From Nitrospirota bacterium (lineage in GTDB: Bacteria > Nitrospirota > 9FT-COMBO-42-15 > HDB-SIOI813), in contig JACRGV010000084.1 of assembly GCA_016212215.1 (NCBI GenBank), positions 1-32,436 of the forward strand: DNA of 32,436 nt, given 5' to 3'. The position numbers were made by a program, and so were the translations under genes. Positions 23,448-31,784 of the stretch are shown in pieces (the first letter of the stretch is position 1; each line of letters opens with the position of its first letter). The notes under the pieces are model-generated. The model was not told the DNA's origin, made no database searches, and saw only the letters and a program-made list of their open reading frames with translations.

Positions 23448-24343
23448 CTCTAAAACAGCTTGTAAAACAAGCCACAAATAAGGATAACTTCAAAGACCTT
23501 AAAGGTTTTATCTCATTTTGTAACGAGTACCTGGCATTTATCAGCAGCAATCTTCAGGCAGTAATTATTTCTCAAAATGAAAACCATTATCGCTTCTACC
23601 AGTATGATAAAACCGGAAATTATCAAATTACCAGACCTATCAACTCAAACCTGATGTATGATGCAAAAGGATTTGCAAAAGCGTCAAAAGAATACATGAA
23701 AATATTGAAAGTAGTAAAAAATGCAGACAAGAAAGATGATTCAATCAGAAAAATCATAAATAACTCTACATACACTATTCAACAATCAATTGGAGCAGCA
23801 TTGGATGGATTACCTGCCGGAAAATCAAATACTGCAAGAAAATTGACTGGAGATTTGTTCGAGCGTTTTATCCGGTTACTCATTCATGAAATCGGAATTG
23901 ATTGTAGAACAGGAGTAATACAGGTTCCTGTAATTGTTGATGGGCAAGCCCAATTCAATATGAGCTATCAGCACGACCTTATCATTGAAAAAGATGATGA
24001 TATAAAAGTAATTGGATCAATCAAAACATCAAGCAAAGACCGAATAGACAAGATTTTCATTGATAAATTCCTATACAATAAATTGACAGAGAAGGATACG
24101 CCGCATATAGCCGTATTCCTTAATGATGTGCAAAGGAAGAATACAAAAAAAGAAAACGAATACGGTATAAATGCAACATTCCTTCCGGGCCACTTCAAGG
24201 GTTATACAGTTAAGTTAAATCCCCTGGACGGTGTTTATTATTGCGACATCAGACCCAATATGAAAACTGAAAATATTTTGAAGGACCAAGTCAAAACCTT
24301 TGACCATTTGCTGATTGAAGATATTTGGAAGTTCATAGAATAA
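23444..24343 (+). CDS. Probable type II restriction endonuclease
   Basis: The 299-aa protein is translationally coupled to the methyltransferase. A conserved-looking core runs GDLFERFIRLLIHEIG (with E140), then QHDLIIEKDDDIKVIGSIKT, which could form a PD-(D/E)XK-type site: Asp178 on one strand and S-I-K (192-194) on the next. The acidic residue of the E-x-K pair would be replaced by Ser, as happens in some restriction enzymes, and E140 may contribute. I know of no close relative by eye, so the assignment rests on the overlap and this motif. Confidence 0.75.
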   Translation: MTLKQLVKQATNKDNFKDLKGFISFCNEYLAFISSNLQAVIISQNENHYRFYQYDKTGNYQITRPINSNLMYDAKGFAKASKEYMKILKVVKNADKKDDSIRKIINNSTYTIQQSIGAALDGLPAGKSNTARKLTGDLFERFIRLLIHEIGIDCRTGVIQVPVIVDGQAQFNMSYQHDLIIEKDDDIKVIGSIKTSSKDRIDKIFIDKFLYNKLTEKDTPHIAVFLNDVQRKNTKKENEYGINATFLPGHFKGYTVKLNPLDGVYYCDIRPNMKTENILKDQVKTFDHLLIEDIWKFIE

Positions 24344-24474
24344 ATGCTTTAAAGCCTTCGATGATCACTCAGTCACCAAGGGAAAACCTCAAAGACCACA
24401 CAATCAGTTGCTCAAGCCGGATTGGGATAACGATTATTAAAGGGGATTATCAGCTAAGTTACTTGATTTATCTG
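24344..24474 (+). other. Possible C-terminal gene scrap between restriction gene and repeat
   Basis: One plus frame ends DDHSVTKGKPQRPH .. LLKPDWDNDY and a TAA (24437-24439), which reads like the tail of a protein, but nothing starts it. It may be left over from the insertion of the restriction-modification unit. Confidence 0.25.
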
Positions 24475-24551
24475 TCTCCATTTTAAGTTTTCTTAGTTTG
24501 CATTGCAAATTATAAGTGTGTTATATTTTCAGCAGCCATAACATATATTCA
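24475..24551 (+). repeat. 77-bp direct repeat, right copy
   Basis: It carries the same promoter-like elements as the left copy (TTGCAT, 17 bp, TTATAT at 24498-24526). It runs into the truncated HEPN gene. Confidence 0.8.
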
Positions 24552-24908
24552 CAGGATGTATTGCCGGTGCAAATCTGTTTTCACGCCCAGCAAGCCGTTG
24601 AAAAGGCGTTCAAAGCCGTCCTGTTGTTTCATAAGATTAACTTTCCATTTACCCATGATCTTGAAGAGCTTATTGATACTTTTGAAACCTCTAAGATTCC
24701 CATTCCTTCTAACCTTTTGGATGTGGGCATATTAACCCCCTATGCAGTAGAAACCAGATATCCGGGATATTGGGGTGAGATAACGGAAACCGATATCTCA
24801 GAAGCCATCAAATTTGCAGAAGACGCAATAAAATGGACAGAAGGGATTGTTCAGGAGAAAGAACAACCGCCCCCTTTAACCTCCCCAGAAAATGAGAGTA
24901 CGGATTGA
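24516..24908 (+). pseudogene. HEPN-domain protein, 5'-truncated
   Basis: From about 24553 the frame encodes DVLPVQICFHAQQAVEKAFK then AVLLFHKINFPFTHDLEEL, the core helices of a HEPN domain. Such proteins are often paired with an MNT nucleotidyltransferase as a toxin-antitoxin module. The first helix of the domain, normally 25-40 residues before QICFHAQQA, is absent; in its place is the direct repeat. No ribosome site precedes the GTG or any internal start, and no MNT partner is present. The gene is probably broken by the event that placed the repeat here, though a short functional version cannot be ruled out. Confidence 0.65.
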
Positions 24909-25099
24909 AAAGGAATATTCTAATAAAAGTATATATTGCTCAGTCCTTCATTATATGAAATAGCAAAAGCTATCACTAAAATAGCGGATGATGTTTATCA
25001 TGTTATATCTGGGTTTTCAAAAATAAGAGCTACTTGATGAAAATCCAAACACTCAGGGAAATAAAAAAGAATAAATTGATAAAGAAATGGGTTAATTAA

Positions 25100-25873
25100 A
25101 TGAATGATCCGCATGTAGAAAGTTTATATTACGCCCTTGCCACCAATGAATCCACGGATTATGCAAAGGCAGAACCTCTTGAAAAAGAGGCCGATGATTT
25201 TCGTGTTATCATAGATAAGAAGGGTGCAACATTCTACATGAAAAAGCATTTCGCAACTGCTGCCGAGGCCCATGCCGTTGTTGATCCTTTTGTTCAGAAA
25301 TGGGAGGTTATTGCAACTCTTGAAAGGAGCATAAATGAGTTTAATCTTGTTTATAAAACTACAAATATTATTGATAGAAATCCTCTACCTGATACAGGTG
25401 CGGTACTTCAACTGGCAGCGACAGATATAATTATTTTGGGCAGTCGGGTAGCCTTCATCGCCTCACGTGGAAAGTTTCCTGAGCCCCCATCTGACTTTAG
25501 TTTATCTCCGGATGCAGAAACTTTATACATCCGATATAAGGGTTACATGCAGGGTCGTGAAACATTAACAGCAATGGCATATTCGTGCCTAACTATTCTT
25601 ACGGCAAGTGCAGGAAACCGAGATGAGAGTGCCGCAAAATATAATATTTCTATGAGGATATTAAATAGACTTGCCAATCTGTGCACTGAAAAGGGTGATA
25701 AATTTGAAGCACGAAAGGCACCAAAGGATGGACAATATATTCCATTGACACATCAGGAAAGAACCTGGATAGAATCAGCGGTTAAAATCTTTATTAGAAG
25801 ACTCGGAGAGTGGGCATATAATCCCAATGCTCAATTAACACAGATTACAATGAAAGACCTTCCATCAATATAA
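25100..25873 (+). CDS. Hypothetical protein (257 aa) in accessory island
   Basis: The family is not recognised. The N-terminal third looks like alternating strands (DDFRVIIDKKGATFYMKKHF, WEVIATLERSINEFNLVYK). The rest is mostly helical (RETLTAMAYSCLTILTASAG ... KYNISMRILNRLANLCTEKG ... LTHQERTWIESAVKIFIRRL). It has no signal peptide or membrane span. The ribosome site is weak. It lies between the truncated HEPN gene and small orphans, so a defence or mobile-element accessory role is possible but unproven. Confidence 0.65.
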   Translation: MNDPHVESLYYALATNESTDYAKAEPLEKEADDFRVIIDKKGATFYMKKHFATAAEAHAVVDPFVQKWEVIATLERSINEFNLVYKTTNIIDRNPLPDTGAVLQLAATDIIILGSRVAFIASRGKFPEPPSDFSLSPDAETLYIRYKGYMQGRETLTAMAYSCLTILTASAGNRDESAAKYNISMRILNRLANLCTEKGDKFEARKAPKDGQYIPLTHQERTWIESAVKIFIRRLGEWAYNPNAQLTQITMKDLPSI

Positions 25874-26135
25874 AAATAAATAGATCAAACGCATTATATG
25901 GACTGTTTAGTTATATCTACAGTTAGGTAAATCTTCAGTTAAAACTCCATTGACAGCAAAGTCTCATCTTGCTATTCTGGTCTCGAAAAAGCCAGATATT
26001 AAAAAAAATTGTATACAGGTATAGATAATAATGATGGGGATAACAGTGATAATGGGCATTTTATTATAGATTTTTATTAAATTGATAATGTATATCTGTG
26101 CAGAAAAATAAATTCTTAATAGAAGGAGGTGTAAG
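25874..26135. other. Gene-free AT-rich stretch
   Basis: No ORF or recognised repeat was found. TATTCTGG .. CCAGATA (about 25973-25998) is a small hairpin. The final bases provide AAGGAGGTG for the next gene. Confidence 0.35.
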
Positions 26136-26390
26136 TTGTCACAAAAAGAATCAAAATGGAGTGGATTTCAATGCACAAAATGTAAGAGTACAATAGACCT
26201 TGAAAGTGACAAAGTAGGTAGTACAATATTTTGCCCTATATGTGGGAGTACAATGAAGCATGTCGAAGGTGAAAAGCCCGTAATTAAGTCTACAAATTTT
26301 GGATGCACCATTATTTTCAGTCTTATAGCATGTGCTTTAAGTTTTTATTTGGGTTATAAATTTTGTGCTTTAGTTAAAGGTTTTTGTTAA
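26136..26390 (+). CDS. Small zinc-ribbon membrane protein
   Basis: The 84 aa start at TTG with a strong AAGGAGGTG 4 nt upstream. Two cysteine pairs (CTKC at about 14-17 and CPIC at about 34-37) form a zinc ribbon, and a single membrane span near the C-terminus (CTIIFSLIACALSFYLGYKF) would anchor it with the ribbon in the cytoplasm. No catalytic part is present. The function is unknown. Confidence 0.65.
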   Translation: MSQKESKWSGFQCTKCKSTIDLESDKVGSTIFCPICGSTMKHVEGEKPVIKSTNFGCTIIFSLIACALSFYLGYKFCALVKGFC

Positions 26391-26413
26391 AATGGATATT
26401 GAATAGAAAGGAA

Positions 26414-26605
26414 GTGAGATCTTCAAAACCAGACATATTCATCACTGATCAGGGTGTGCAGTTTACATGCTTTGAGTCTACAGACTTACTTGATAAAGCA
26501 GTTATCTCTATAAGCATGAACGGACTATGCCATGCATTGGACAATATATTTCTGGAACGTCTCTGGCGGAGCGTTAAATATGAAGAGGTTTACTTTATAA
26601 AATAG
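26414..26605 (+). pseudogene. IS3-family transposase fragment (C-terminal part)
   Basis: The frame encodes ITDQGVQFT, ISISMNGLCHALDNIFLERL and WRSVKYEEVY. These match the second catalytic Asp and the terminal Glu region of the rve integrase of IS3-type transposases (usually TDQGSQFTS ... NAFVERLWRSVKYEEVY). Only about 60 of roughly 280 residues remain, and the first Asp region and the inverted repeats are missing. It marks past insertion-sequence activity in the island. Confidence 0.85.
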
Positions 26606-26683
26606 ACATTTATTACTCATATTTCCAAGAAGAAGAAGTAGTAAAAAAAGATACTGCTACAATTAAAAAAGGAGTCAATTCCT

Positions 26684-26980
26684 ATGGTAATTATCAATCC
26701 TGATCATATTGATGAAGTACTGCAAGGGTTTAGGGGGCAACGATTTACAACAGCGGAATTCAAAAGCTCATTTCAATCCGAATACCCTGACGACTGGGAC
26801 ATGTTAGTATTGAACTACGGGGAAGGCGGTAAGGACTGTGGGCGTAACTACTCTGCAAACGTATACTTAGGGCAGAGATTGAAGGATAGAGTGAGGAGAG
26901 GCGTGATAAGATTGGTAGAATTTGTACCTGCCCCAACAAACTGGGGAAATGATGATATTGCGAGCTGGGAATATTTATAA
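26684..26980 (+). CDS. Hypothetical protein (98 aa), possibly winged-helix
   Basis: AAGGAG lies 8 nt before the ATG. The pattern RFTTAEFKSSFQSEYPDDW ... YLGQRLKDRVRRGVIRLVEF, with a helix, a short helix, a recognition-like helix and a beta hairpin, would suit a small winged-helix domain. No family name can be given. It lies just upstream of the DUF433/DUF5615 pair but is separated by 20 bp and may be independent. Confidence 0.55.
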   Translation: MVIINPDHIDEVLQGFRGQRFTTAEFKSSFQSEYPDDWDMLVLNYGEGGKDCGRNYSANVYLGQRLKDRVRRGVIRLVEFVPAPTNWGNDDIASWEYL

Positions 26981-27000
26981 AAATAAGGAGAAACATAATT

Positions 27001-27225
27001 ATGACATATACAGATAGAATAGTATCAGATCAGAAAATTATGCTTGGTAAACCGGTAATAAAAGGAACAAGAATAACAGTAGAACTTATCCTGAAAAAAC
27101 TTTCAGAAGGAATGTCTTTTGAGGAACTATTACAGGCATATCCTCATCTTACAAAAGAAGACATCCTTGCAGCCCTGTCATACTCTGCAGACGTCATATC
27201 AAGGGAGGAAATAATTGCAGGTTAA
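27001..27225 (+). CDS. DUF433-family antitoxin
   Basis: The 74 aa match the DUF433 helix-turn-helix family along the whole length: RIVSDQKIMLGKPVIKGTRI, then VELILKKLSEGMSFEELL, YPHLTKEDILAALSYSADVI. The C-terminus overlaps the start of the next gene by 11 bp, as expected for a toxin-antitoxin pair. It probably binds its own promoter and neutralises the PIN-like partner. Confidence 0.9.
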   Translation: MTYTDRIVSDQKIMLGKPVIKGTRITVELILKKLSEGMSFEELLQAYPHLTKEDILAALSYSADVISREEIIAG

Positions 27226-27571
27226 GATTCTCGCGGATGAAGATGTTGATTTCCGAATCGTTACTTCCCTTAGAGACAAGGCATTTGATGTAATATCTGT
27301 GCTCAGGGAATATCAGGGTATAAAAGATGAGGAAGTTATTGGTATTGCGAAGCGATTCAATGCCCTTCTGTTGACTGAAGACAGTGATTTTGGTCATTGG
27401 GTATTTGCTAGAAATGAAAAGGGGATAAGCGTAATATTCCTGAGATACAAGAGCAAGGATGTAATTAAGATAACTGATTCTTTAGTAAAAATACTTACGG
27501 AATATAGTTCTTCATTATATGGAAAATTCGTTGTAATAACTGCTAATAAGATACGTATCAGAGAGATATAG
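27215..27571 (+). CDS. DUF5615 PIN-like toxin
   Basis: The 118 aa start at TTG, with a strong AGGGAGG 7 nt upstream within the antitoxin gene. The motifs KILADEDVDFRIVTSLRDKA, LLLTEDSDFGHWVF and GISVIFLRY fit the DUF5615 PIN-like fold; the acidic residues in ADEDVD and TEDSDFG probably form the nuclease site. This is a VapBC-like arrangement with the upstream DUF433 gene. Confidence 0.9.
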   Translation: MQVKILADEDVDFRIVTSLRDKAFDVISVLREYQGIKDEEVIGIAKRFNALLLTEDSDFGHWVFARNEKGISVIFLRYKSKDVIKITDSLVKILTEYSSSLYGKFVVITANKIRIREI

Positions 27572-27588
27572 TGTGTGGCAAAATAATA

Positions 27589-27616
27589 TTGACATAGAGT
27601 TGATGCAAATTATAAC
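27589..27616 (+). promoter_or_regulatory. Promoter of rmuC
   Basis: TTGACA, a 16-bp spacer and TATAAC place a start near 27623, shortly before the AAAGGGTG ribosome site at 27628-27635. Confidence 0.65.
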
Positions 27617-27639
27617 GGTATTCATCAAAGGGTGAAAAT

Positions 27640-29478
27640 ATTTTAGAAACACTCCTAATCATATTGTGTTTTCTGGTAGTAGCTGCTATCGGCATGATAT
27701 TTATTTTCAGGCCAAAGGGTGGAGATAAATATCATGGTTTAGTGAGCAGGATGGATGGTTTGCAAACCAGTTTCAGCAAGATTGAGACAAACCTGAGAGA
27801 AGATTTCCGCATAAGTCGTGAAGAAAATTCCGCTATAGCCACAGGCAACCGTGCAGAGTTAAACCAGTCACTCAAAGACGTTAAAACTGAATTAACAGAT
27901 ACCCTTAAAATAATTACAGAACAGAATCAAAAAGCATTGGAGAAACTTAATGCTACTTTAGAAGAAAAAGTAAATGCACTTATTGAAAAAACTGAGCATA
28001 ACAATAAAATGAATCGGGAAGAACAAACTGTCAATCTGAGGGCGTTTTCAGAAAATAACGTCACCCAATTGGAAAAAATTAATACCCAGATCGAACAAAG
28101 GCTTAAAGGCATTACAGACCAAGCTAAGTTAGATAATGACCGTATGCGTATAGCATTCAAAGACTTTCAGGATGCGTTTGAAAAAAATCTAAAATCATTC
28201 AATGAATTACAGAGGGAGAAATTTGCACAATTGGATGAAAAACAAAATGCCCTCATTGAGAAGACAGAACGGAACAATAAGGCTAATCGGGAAGAACAAA
28301 CTAAAAATTTGAAAGAGTTTTCAGAGAGCAATGTTCTTCAACTGGAAAAGATTAATACACAAGTAGAGCAAAAGCTTAAAGACCTTACAGGGCAGACGAA
28401 GATTGATAATGACCGTATGCGTGAAACCCTTATAAAAGCTGTCAAAGATTTTCAGGATGCTTTTGATAAGAACATGAAATCGTTTAATGAATTGCAGAGG
28501 GAGAAGTTTGGTCAGTTAGAGACGAAGCAGGGGGAGCTGATACAGAATACGGAGAAGAGGCTGGAGCAGATGAGAGAAACGGTTGATGAAAAACTGCAGA
28601 AGACATTGAATGAAAGATTGGGGCAGTCATTTGAATTGGTCAGGAAGCAACTGGAGAGTGTGCAGAAGGGCCTGGGAGATATGCAGACGCTGGCACAGGA
28701 TGTCGGCGGTTTGAAGAAGGTGCTGAGTAATGTAAAGATGAGGGGAGGCATTGGTGAGGTGCAGTTGGCCATGCTGTTGGAGCAGGTATTGGCACCGGAG
28801 CAGTATGAGGCCAATGTAAAAACCAAACATGGCTCATCAGACATGGTAGAGTTTGCAATCAAACTGCCCGGGCGTGATGATGCCAATAGTGTTGTTTATC
28901 TGCCTGTTGATGCCAAGTTTCCCAAAGAGGCTTATGAGCAATTGACCGATGCTTATGAAGCAGCCGACCCTGCATTAATAGATACTGCCTCCAAAAAAAT
29001 GGAGTCAGTCATAAAGAGTATGGCAAAGGACATCCGGGACAAATATATCTCACCGCCTGACACTACTGACTTTGGCATAATGTTTCTGCCGTTTGAGGGC
29101 ATCTATGCTGAGGTGGTCCGCAGGGCGAGTTTGCTGGAACAACTGCAAAGGGAATATAAGGTGATTGTAACTGGGCCTACTACATTGGCGGCTATTTTAA
29201 ACAGCCTGCAGATTGGTTTCCGTACACTCGCATTACAGAAACGGAGCAGTGAGGTCTGGAAGATACTTGGGGCTGTAAAAAAAGAGTTTGAAAACTTCGG
29301 GGGTATGCTTGAAAAGGCACGGAAGAATATTTCCTCCGCCGGAGATACGATTGAAGAGCTGATGGGAAAGAGGACACGCGCCATTAACCGCACACTAAAA
29401 GGGGTTGAGGCATTGCCTGCTGCAGAGAGTCAAAAGATACTGCCTGATATATCTTCTAATGAAGTTGTTGATGATTAA
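27640..29478 (+). CDS. rmuC: DNA recombination protein RmuC, probable ATT start, internal duplication
   Basis: It has an N-terminal membrane anchor, a long coiled coil (about residues 40-330) and the C-terminal RmuC nuclease-like domain with YLPVDAKFPKEAYEQL, DTTDFGIMFLPFEGIYAEV and TGPTTLAAILNSL. RmuC limits genome rearrangements. The coiled coil holds two copies of a segment of about 90 residues (EKTEHNNKMNREEQT ... SFNELQREKF and EKTERNNKANREEQT ... SFNELQREKF), which makes the protein longer than the usual 450-500 aa. The frame is open from 27616 with no ATG, GTG or TTG before TTG 27664. ATT at 27640 sits 5 nt after AAAGGGTG and gives a complete membrane anchor (LETLLIILCFLVVAAIGMIF), so it is the better start; TTG 27664 has no ribosome site. 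Confidence 0.88.
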   Translation: MLETLLIILCFLVVAAIGMIFIFRPKGGDKYHGLVSRMDGLQTSFSKIETNLREDFRISREENSAIATGNRAELNQSLKDVKTELTDTLKIITEQNQKALEKLNATLEEKVNALIEKTEHNNKMNREEQTVNLRAFSENNVTQLEKINTQIEQRLKGITDQAKLDNDRMRIAFKDFQDAFEKNLKSFNELQREKFAQLDEKQNALIEKTERNNKANREEQTKNLKEFSESNVLQLEKINTQVEQKLKDLTGQTKIDNDRMRETLIKAVKDFQDAFDKNMKSFNELQREKFGQLETKQGELIQNTEKRLEQMRETVDEKLQKTLNERLGQSFELVRKQLESVQKGLGDMQTLAQDVGGLKKVLSNVKMRGGIGEVQLAMLLEQVLAPEQYEANVKTKHGSSDMVEFAIKLPGRDDANSVVYLPVDAKFPKEAYEQLTDAYEAADPALIDTASKKMESVIKSMAKDIRDKYISPPDTTDFGIMFLPFEGIYAEVVRRASLLEQLQREYKVIVTGPTTLAAILNSLQIGFRTLALQKRSSEVWKILGAVKKEFENFGGMLEKARKNISSAGDTIEELMGKRTRAINRTLKGVEALPAAESQKILPDISSNEVVDD

Positions 29479-29486
29479 GGACATTC

Positions 29487-29834
29487 CTACAGAGCGAGCG
29501 TAATACGTAGAGCAGAGTCAATGAGCTCCATAGTTGGACAGTGTCCGATAGTCTTATCAATCTCACGGTCAAGTATAGTAGCAAGGTTGTCAGCCATCAC
29601 AATGGAATCAGTCAATAATTCCATTGCCTTACCTTCCTGAGATATCATAGTGAAGGCTACTCTGGTTGGGCCTGTTCTGAAAAGGTTACTGGTTATCATT
29701 GCCACGATCAATTGAGGAAGTCCAGTGTTTATATCTTCTGATTAGATTATCAATGCAGGGCGCTTCTTTGCAGTTTGAAGATCGGTATTGGGATATAAAA
29801 CAAGGACGACATCACCCCGTCTATAGGACATCAT
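29487..29834 (-). pseudogene. MazF/PemK-type toxin with in-frame stop
   Basis: Reading from the ATG that overlaps the antitoxin gene gives SYRRGDVVLVLYPNTDLQ and KKRPALII, then TAA (29742-29744), then SEDINTGLPQLIVAMITSN and GPTRVAFTM ... LLTDSIVMADNLATILDREI. Both sides of the stop fit one MazF/PemK endoribonuclease in one frame, so a single nonsense change has inactivated it. A separate start after the stop (29711) would lack the N-terminal RGDVV strand. Confidence 0.82.
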
Positions 29835-30060
29835 AGGCATCCATCCCGGGGGCATTCCAATCTTCTTCAAAGCTCTTTAACCGTGCCCTTGTTTCATTTG
29901 CCTGTGACTCTGTCCAACCCAGATTCCTGAGCGATACACCTTCTGTCATAGGCTGAATCACAATGACTATTTCTACAGGCCCCTCAGGGATATCATCAGG
30001 AACATCAAATGCTACCTTATGATTGGGGCTAACCACTGTTTTTACTGTCCATGTTTTCAT
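29821..30060 (-). CDS. Antitoxin partner of the MazF-type toxin
   Basis: This 79-aa protein starts MKTWTVKTVVSPNHKVAFDV, a beta-rich part with PEGPVEIVIVIQP resembling the short N-terminal region of several type II antitoxins. The acidic C-terminal tail (ETRARLKSFEEDWNAPGMDA) would contact the toxin. AAGG lies 8 nt upstream of the ATG. Its 3' end overlaps the toxin start by 14 bp. The toxin is broken, so the antitoxin may now be an orphan. Confidence 0.75.
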   Translation of the reverse strand: MKTWTVKTVVSPNHKVAFDVPDDIPEGPVEIVIVIQPMTEGVSLRNLGWTESQANETRARLKSFEEDWNAPGMDAYDVL

Positions 30061-30153
30061 ACTTGTACCTTAAAAAAAATGTTTTACTCTGTGAACAGAT
30101 TAACACAAAAATAAAGATGGTTGCAATCTACTTTTTGATATAGTCATATATTC

Positions 30154-30184
30154 TTGACAATACTTCACTCAATTCTTATATAAT
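30154..30184 (+). promoter_or_regulatory. Promoter of the dnaJ gene
   Basis: TTGACA (30154-30159) is followed after 17 bp by TATATA or after 19 bp by TATAAT. It is a vegetative-type promoter rather than an obvious heat-shock one. The leader is about 35 nt. Confidence 0.65.
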
Positions 30185-30224
30185 GCTTGTTATCAAACCT
30201 CCTAACAGACAGGATGAATAAAAA

Positions 30225-31382
30225 ATGGCAAAGAAAGATTATTATGATTTGCTTGGAGTCAGCAGGGATGCTGATGACAAGACCCTGAAAAAGGCTTACA
30301 GGAAGCTTGCAAGAAAATATCATCCTGACCTCAATCCCAATAACAAGGCGGCTGAACAGAAATTCAAAGAGATTAATGAGGCGTATGAGGTATTGAGTGA
30401 CCCTGATAAAAAGAAGAAATATGACACTTACGGAGAAGCGGCATTTGATCCGAATTTTCAGGGGGCTGAAGGATTCAGGGCATGGCCTGGTAGCGGTGGC
30501 AGCGGTGGAGGTGCAGGGGCCGGCGGGCCGGAGTTTTCTTACACTTATGATAATAAGGGGTATGGCTCTATATTTGAGGACCTGTTTGGAGATGTAACCG
30601 GCAGCAGAAAGACACGAAGGCCGGAACCTGAGTCTGGAGCAGATTTGTCCTATAACATGGAGATTGATCTCAAAGATGCTTATACCGGTACTTCAAGATA
30701 TATAAATGTTCAGAAAGAGTATTCATGCGAACGATGTAATGGTTCGGGTGAAGACCCTGCTTCAACAAAGACGTTATGCCCGAACTGTAAGGGGAAAGGG
30801 AAAGTAGAGAGCGGGATCAGTTTTATGAAGTTTGCTTCTGCCTGCCAGCATTGCGGTGGGAGTGGGAGGCTTTCATCCCCCTGTTCTGTATGCAGGGGAA
30901 AAGGGACTGTCATTAAGTCAGAACAGATTATGGTAAAGATACCCCCCGGTGTTGATAACGGTACTAAGGTAAGGGTTGCAGGAAAAGGCGGGGCAGGGAC
31001 AAGGGGCGGAAAGCCGGGTGATATTTATATCATCACGTCTGTACGTCCGGGCAGGTTTTTTGAAAGAAAGGGAGATGACCTGCATTGTGATATTCCAGTC
31101 ACAGTTAGCGAGGCCGCACTTGGTGCGAAAATAGAAGTCCCTACTATGGACGGGAGTGCAACAATGAATATACCACCCTCTACTCAGGGCGGGAAGTTGT
31201 TCAGGCTGAAGGGCAAGGGGATTCCACATCTTAAAGGCGGCGGCAACGGCGACCAGTATATAAAGATTGTTATTGCCATACCTACAGAGATTGGAGAGGA
31301 AGATGAGGCATTGTTCAGAAAGATCGCCTCATTGTATAAGGAAAATCCGAGAGAACAGTTGCTGAGAAGGAGCAGTGAGTAG
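30225..31382 (+). CDS. dnaJ: Chaperone DnaJ (Hsp40)
   Basis: The 385 aa show the complete class I architecture. The J domain carries [26 protein letters not shown] and [15 protein letters not shown] Gly-rich linker (residues 85-105) follows, then four zinc-binding CxxCxGxG motifs ([32 protein letters not shown]), and substrate-binding beta domains ending with [18 protein letters not shown]. It stimulates the DnaK ATPase and delivers unfolded clients. Neither dnaK nor grpE is adjacent, so it could be the general DnaJ or an extra copy. A GAAG-rich simple repeat starts immediately at the stop. Confidence 0.95.
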   Translation: MAKKDYYDLLGVSRDADDKTLKKAYRKLARKYHPDLNPNNKAAEQKFKEINEAYEVLSDPDKKKKYDTYGEAAFDPNFQGAEGFRAWPGSGGSGGGAGAGGPEFSYTYDNKGYGSIFEDLFGDVTGSRKTRRPEPESGADLSYNMEIDLKDAYTGTSRYINVQKEYSCERCNGSGEDPASTKTLCPNCKGKGKVESGISFMKFASACQHCGGSGRLSSPCSVCRGKGTVIKSEQIMVKIPPGVDNGTKVRVAGKGGAGTRGGKPGDIYIITSVRPGRFFERKGDDLHCDIPVTVSEAALGAKIEVPTMDGSATMNIPPSTQGGKLFRLKGKGIPHLKGGGNGDQYIKIVIAIPTEIGEEDEALFRKIASLYKENPREQLLRRSSE

Positions 31383-31516
31383 AAGTTAGAAGTTTGAAGC
31401 AAGAATCAAGAAGTAAGAAGTAAGAAGTAAGACTGTTGATAGTGAATGGTGAATCTTTCGCTATGCGGAAGGGATGACAGCTAAGCTTCCCTCCCCATTG
31501 AGGGGGGATGAGCTAT
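31383..31516. repeat. GAAG-type simple repeat, heptamer scrap and gamma module
   Basis: AGAAGTTAGAAGTTTGAAGC and three AGAAGTA units follow the dnaJ stop. They are followed by a heptamer-type GATAGTGAATGGTGAA and CCCTCCCCATTGAGGGGGG. Confidence 0.65.
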
Positions 31517-31519
31517 GGG

Positions 31520-31784
31520 TATTTTAGGATGAACCGTCATGAGCGGGGCGCTCACAAAGGGAAATGAAAATAGTAAACAGTAAGCAGTGAGCAGTAAACA
31601 GGAAAGGCAGTCTTTATCTGCTAACTGCTTACCGCTTACTGCTTACTTGGGGTGATTTTCGGATGAACCCACATGAACCAGGGTTCACAAAGGACCATGA
31701 AAATCAGCGGGACAAGAAAGTCCCGCCTATCCTCGTAGAAATGGATAGGCGGGGTTTTCTTACCCCGCCGGAGGGGATTTTCGA
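31520..31784. repeat. Alpha-beta repeat with embedded heptamer cruciform
   Basis: Alpha (GGATGAACCGTCATGAGCGG .. TCACAAAGG .. ATGAAAAT) is interrupted by an imperfect 30-bp inverted repeat built of AGTAAGC-type heptamers (31572-31601 against about 31618-31647, roughly 25 of 30 pairing). Then come a second alpha, a full beta (GGGACAAGAAAGTCCC; GGATAGGCGGGG .. ACCCCGCC) and GGAGGGGATTTTCGA, which leads straight into the next gene's start codon. Confidence 0.8.

Noticed and set aside
24516-24908. Intact HEPN toxin gene
   Set aside because: The first helix of the domain is missing and no ribosome site precedes the remaining frame.
26384-26605. Complete small gene
   Set aside because: It matches only the end of an IS3-type transposase; the catalytic first Asp region is missing.
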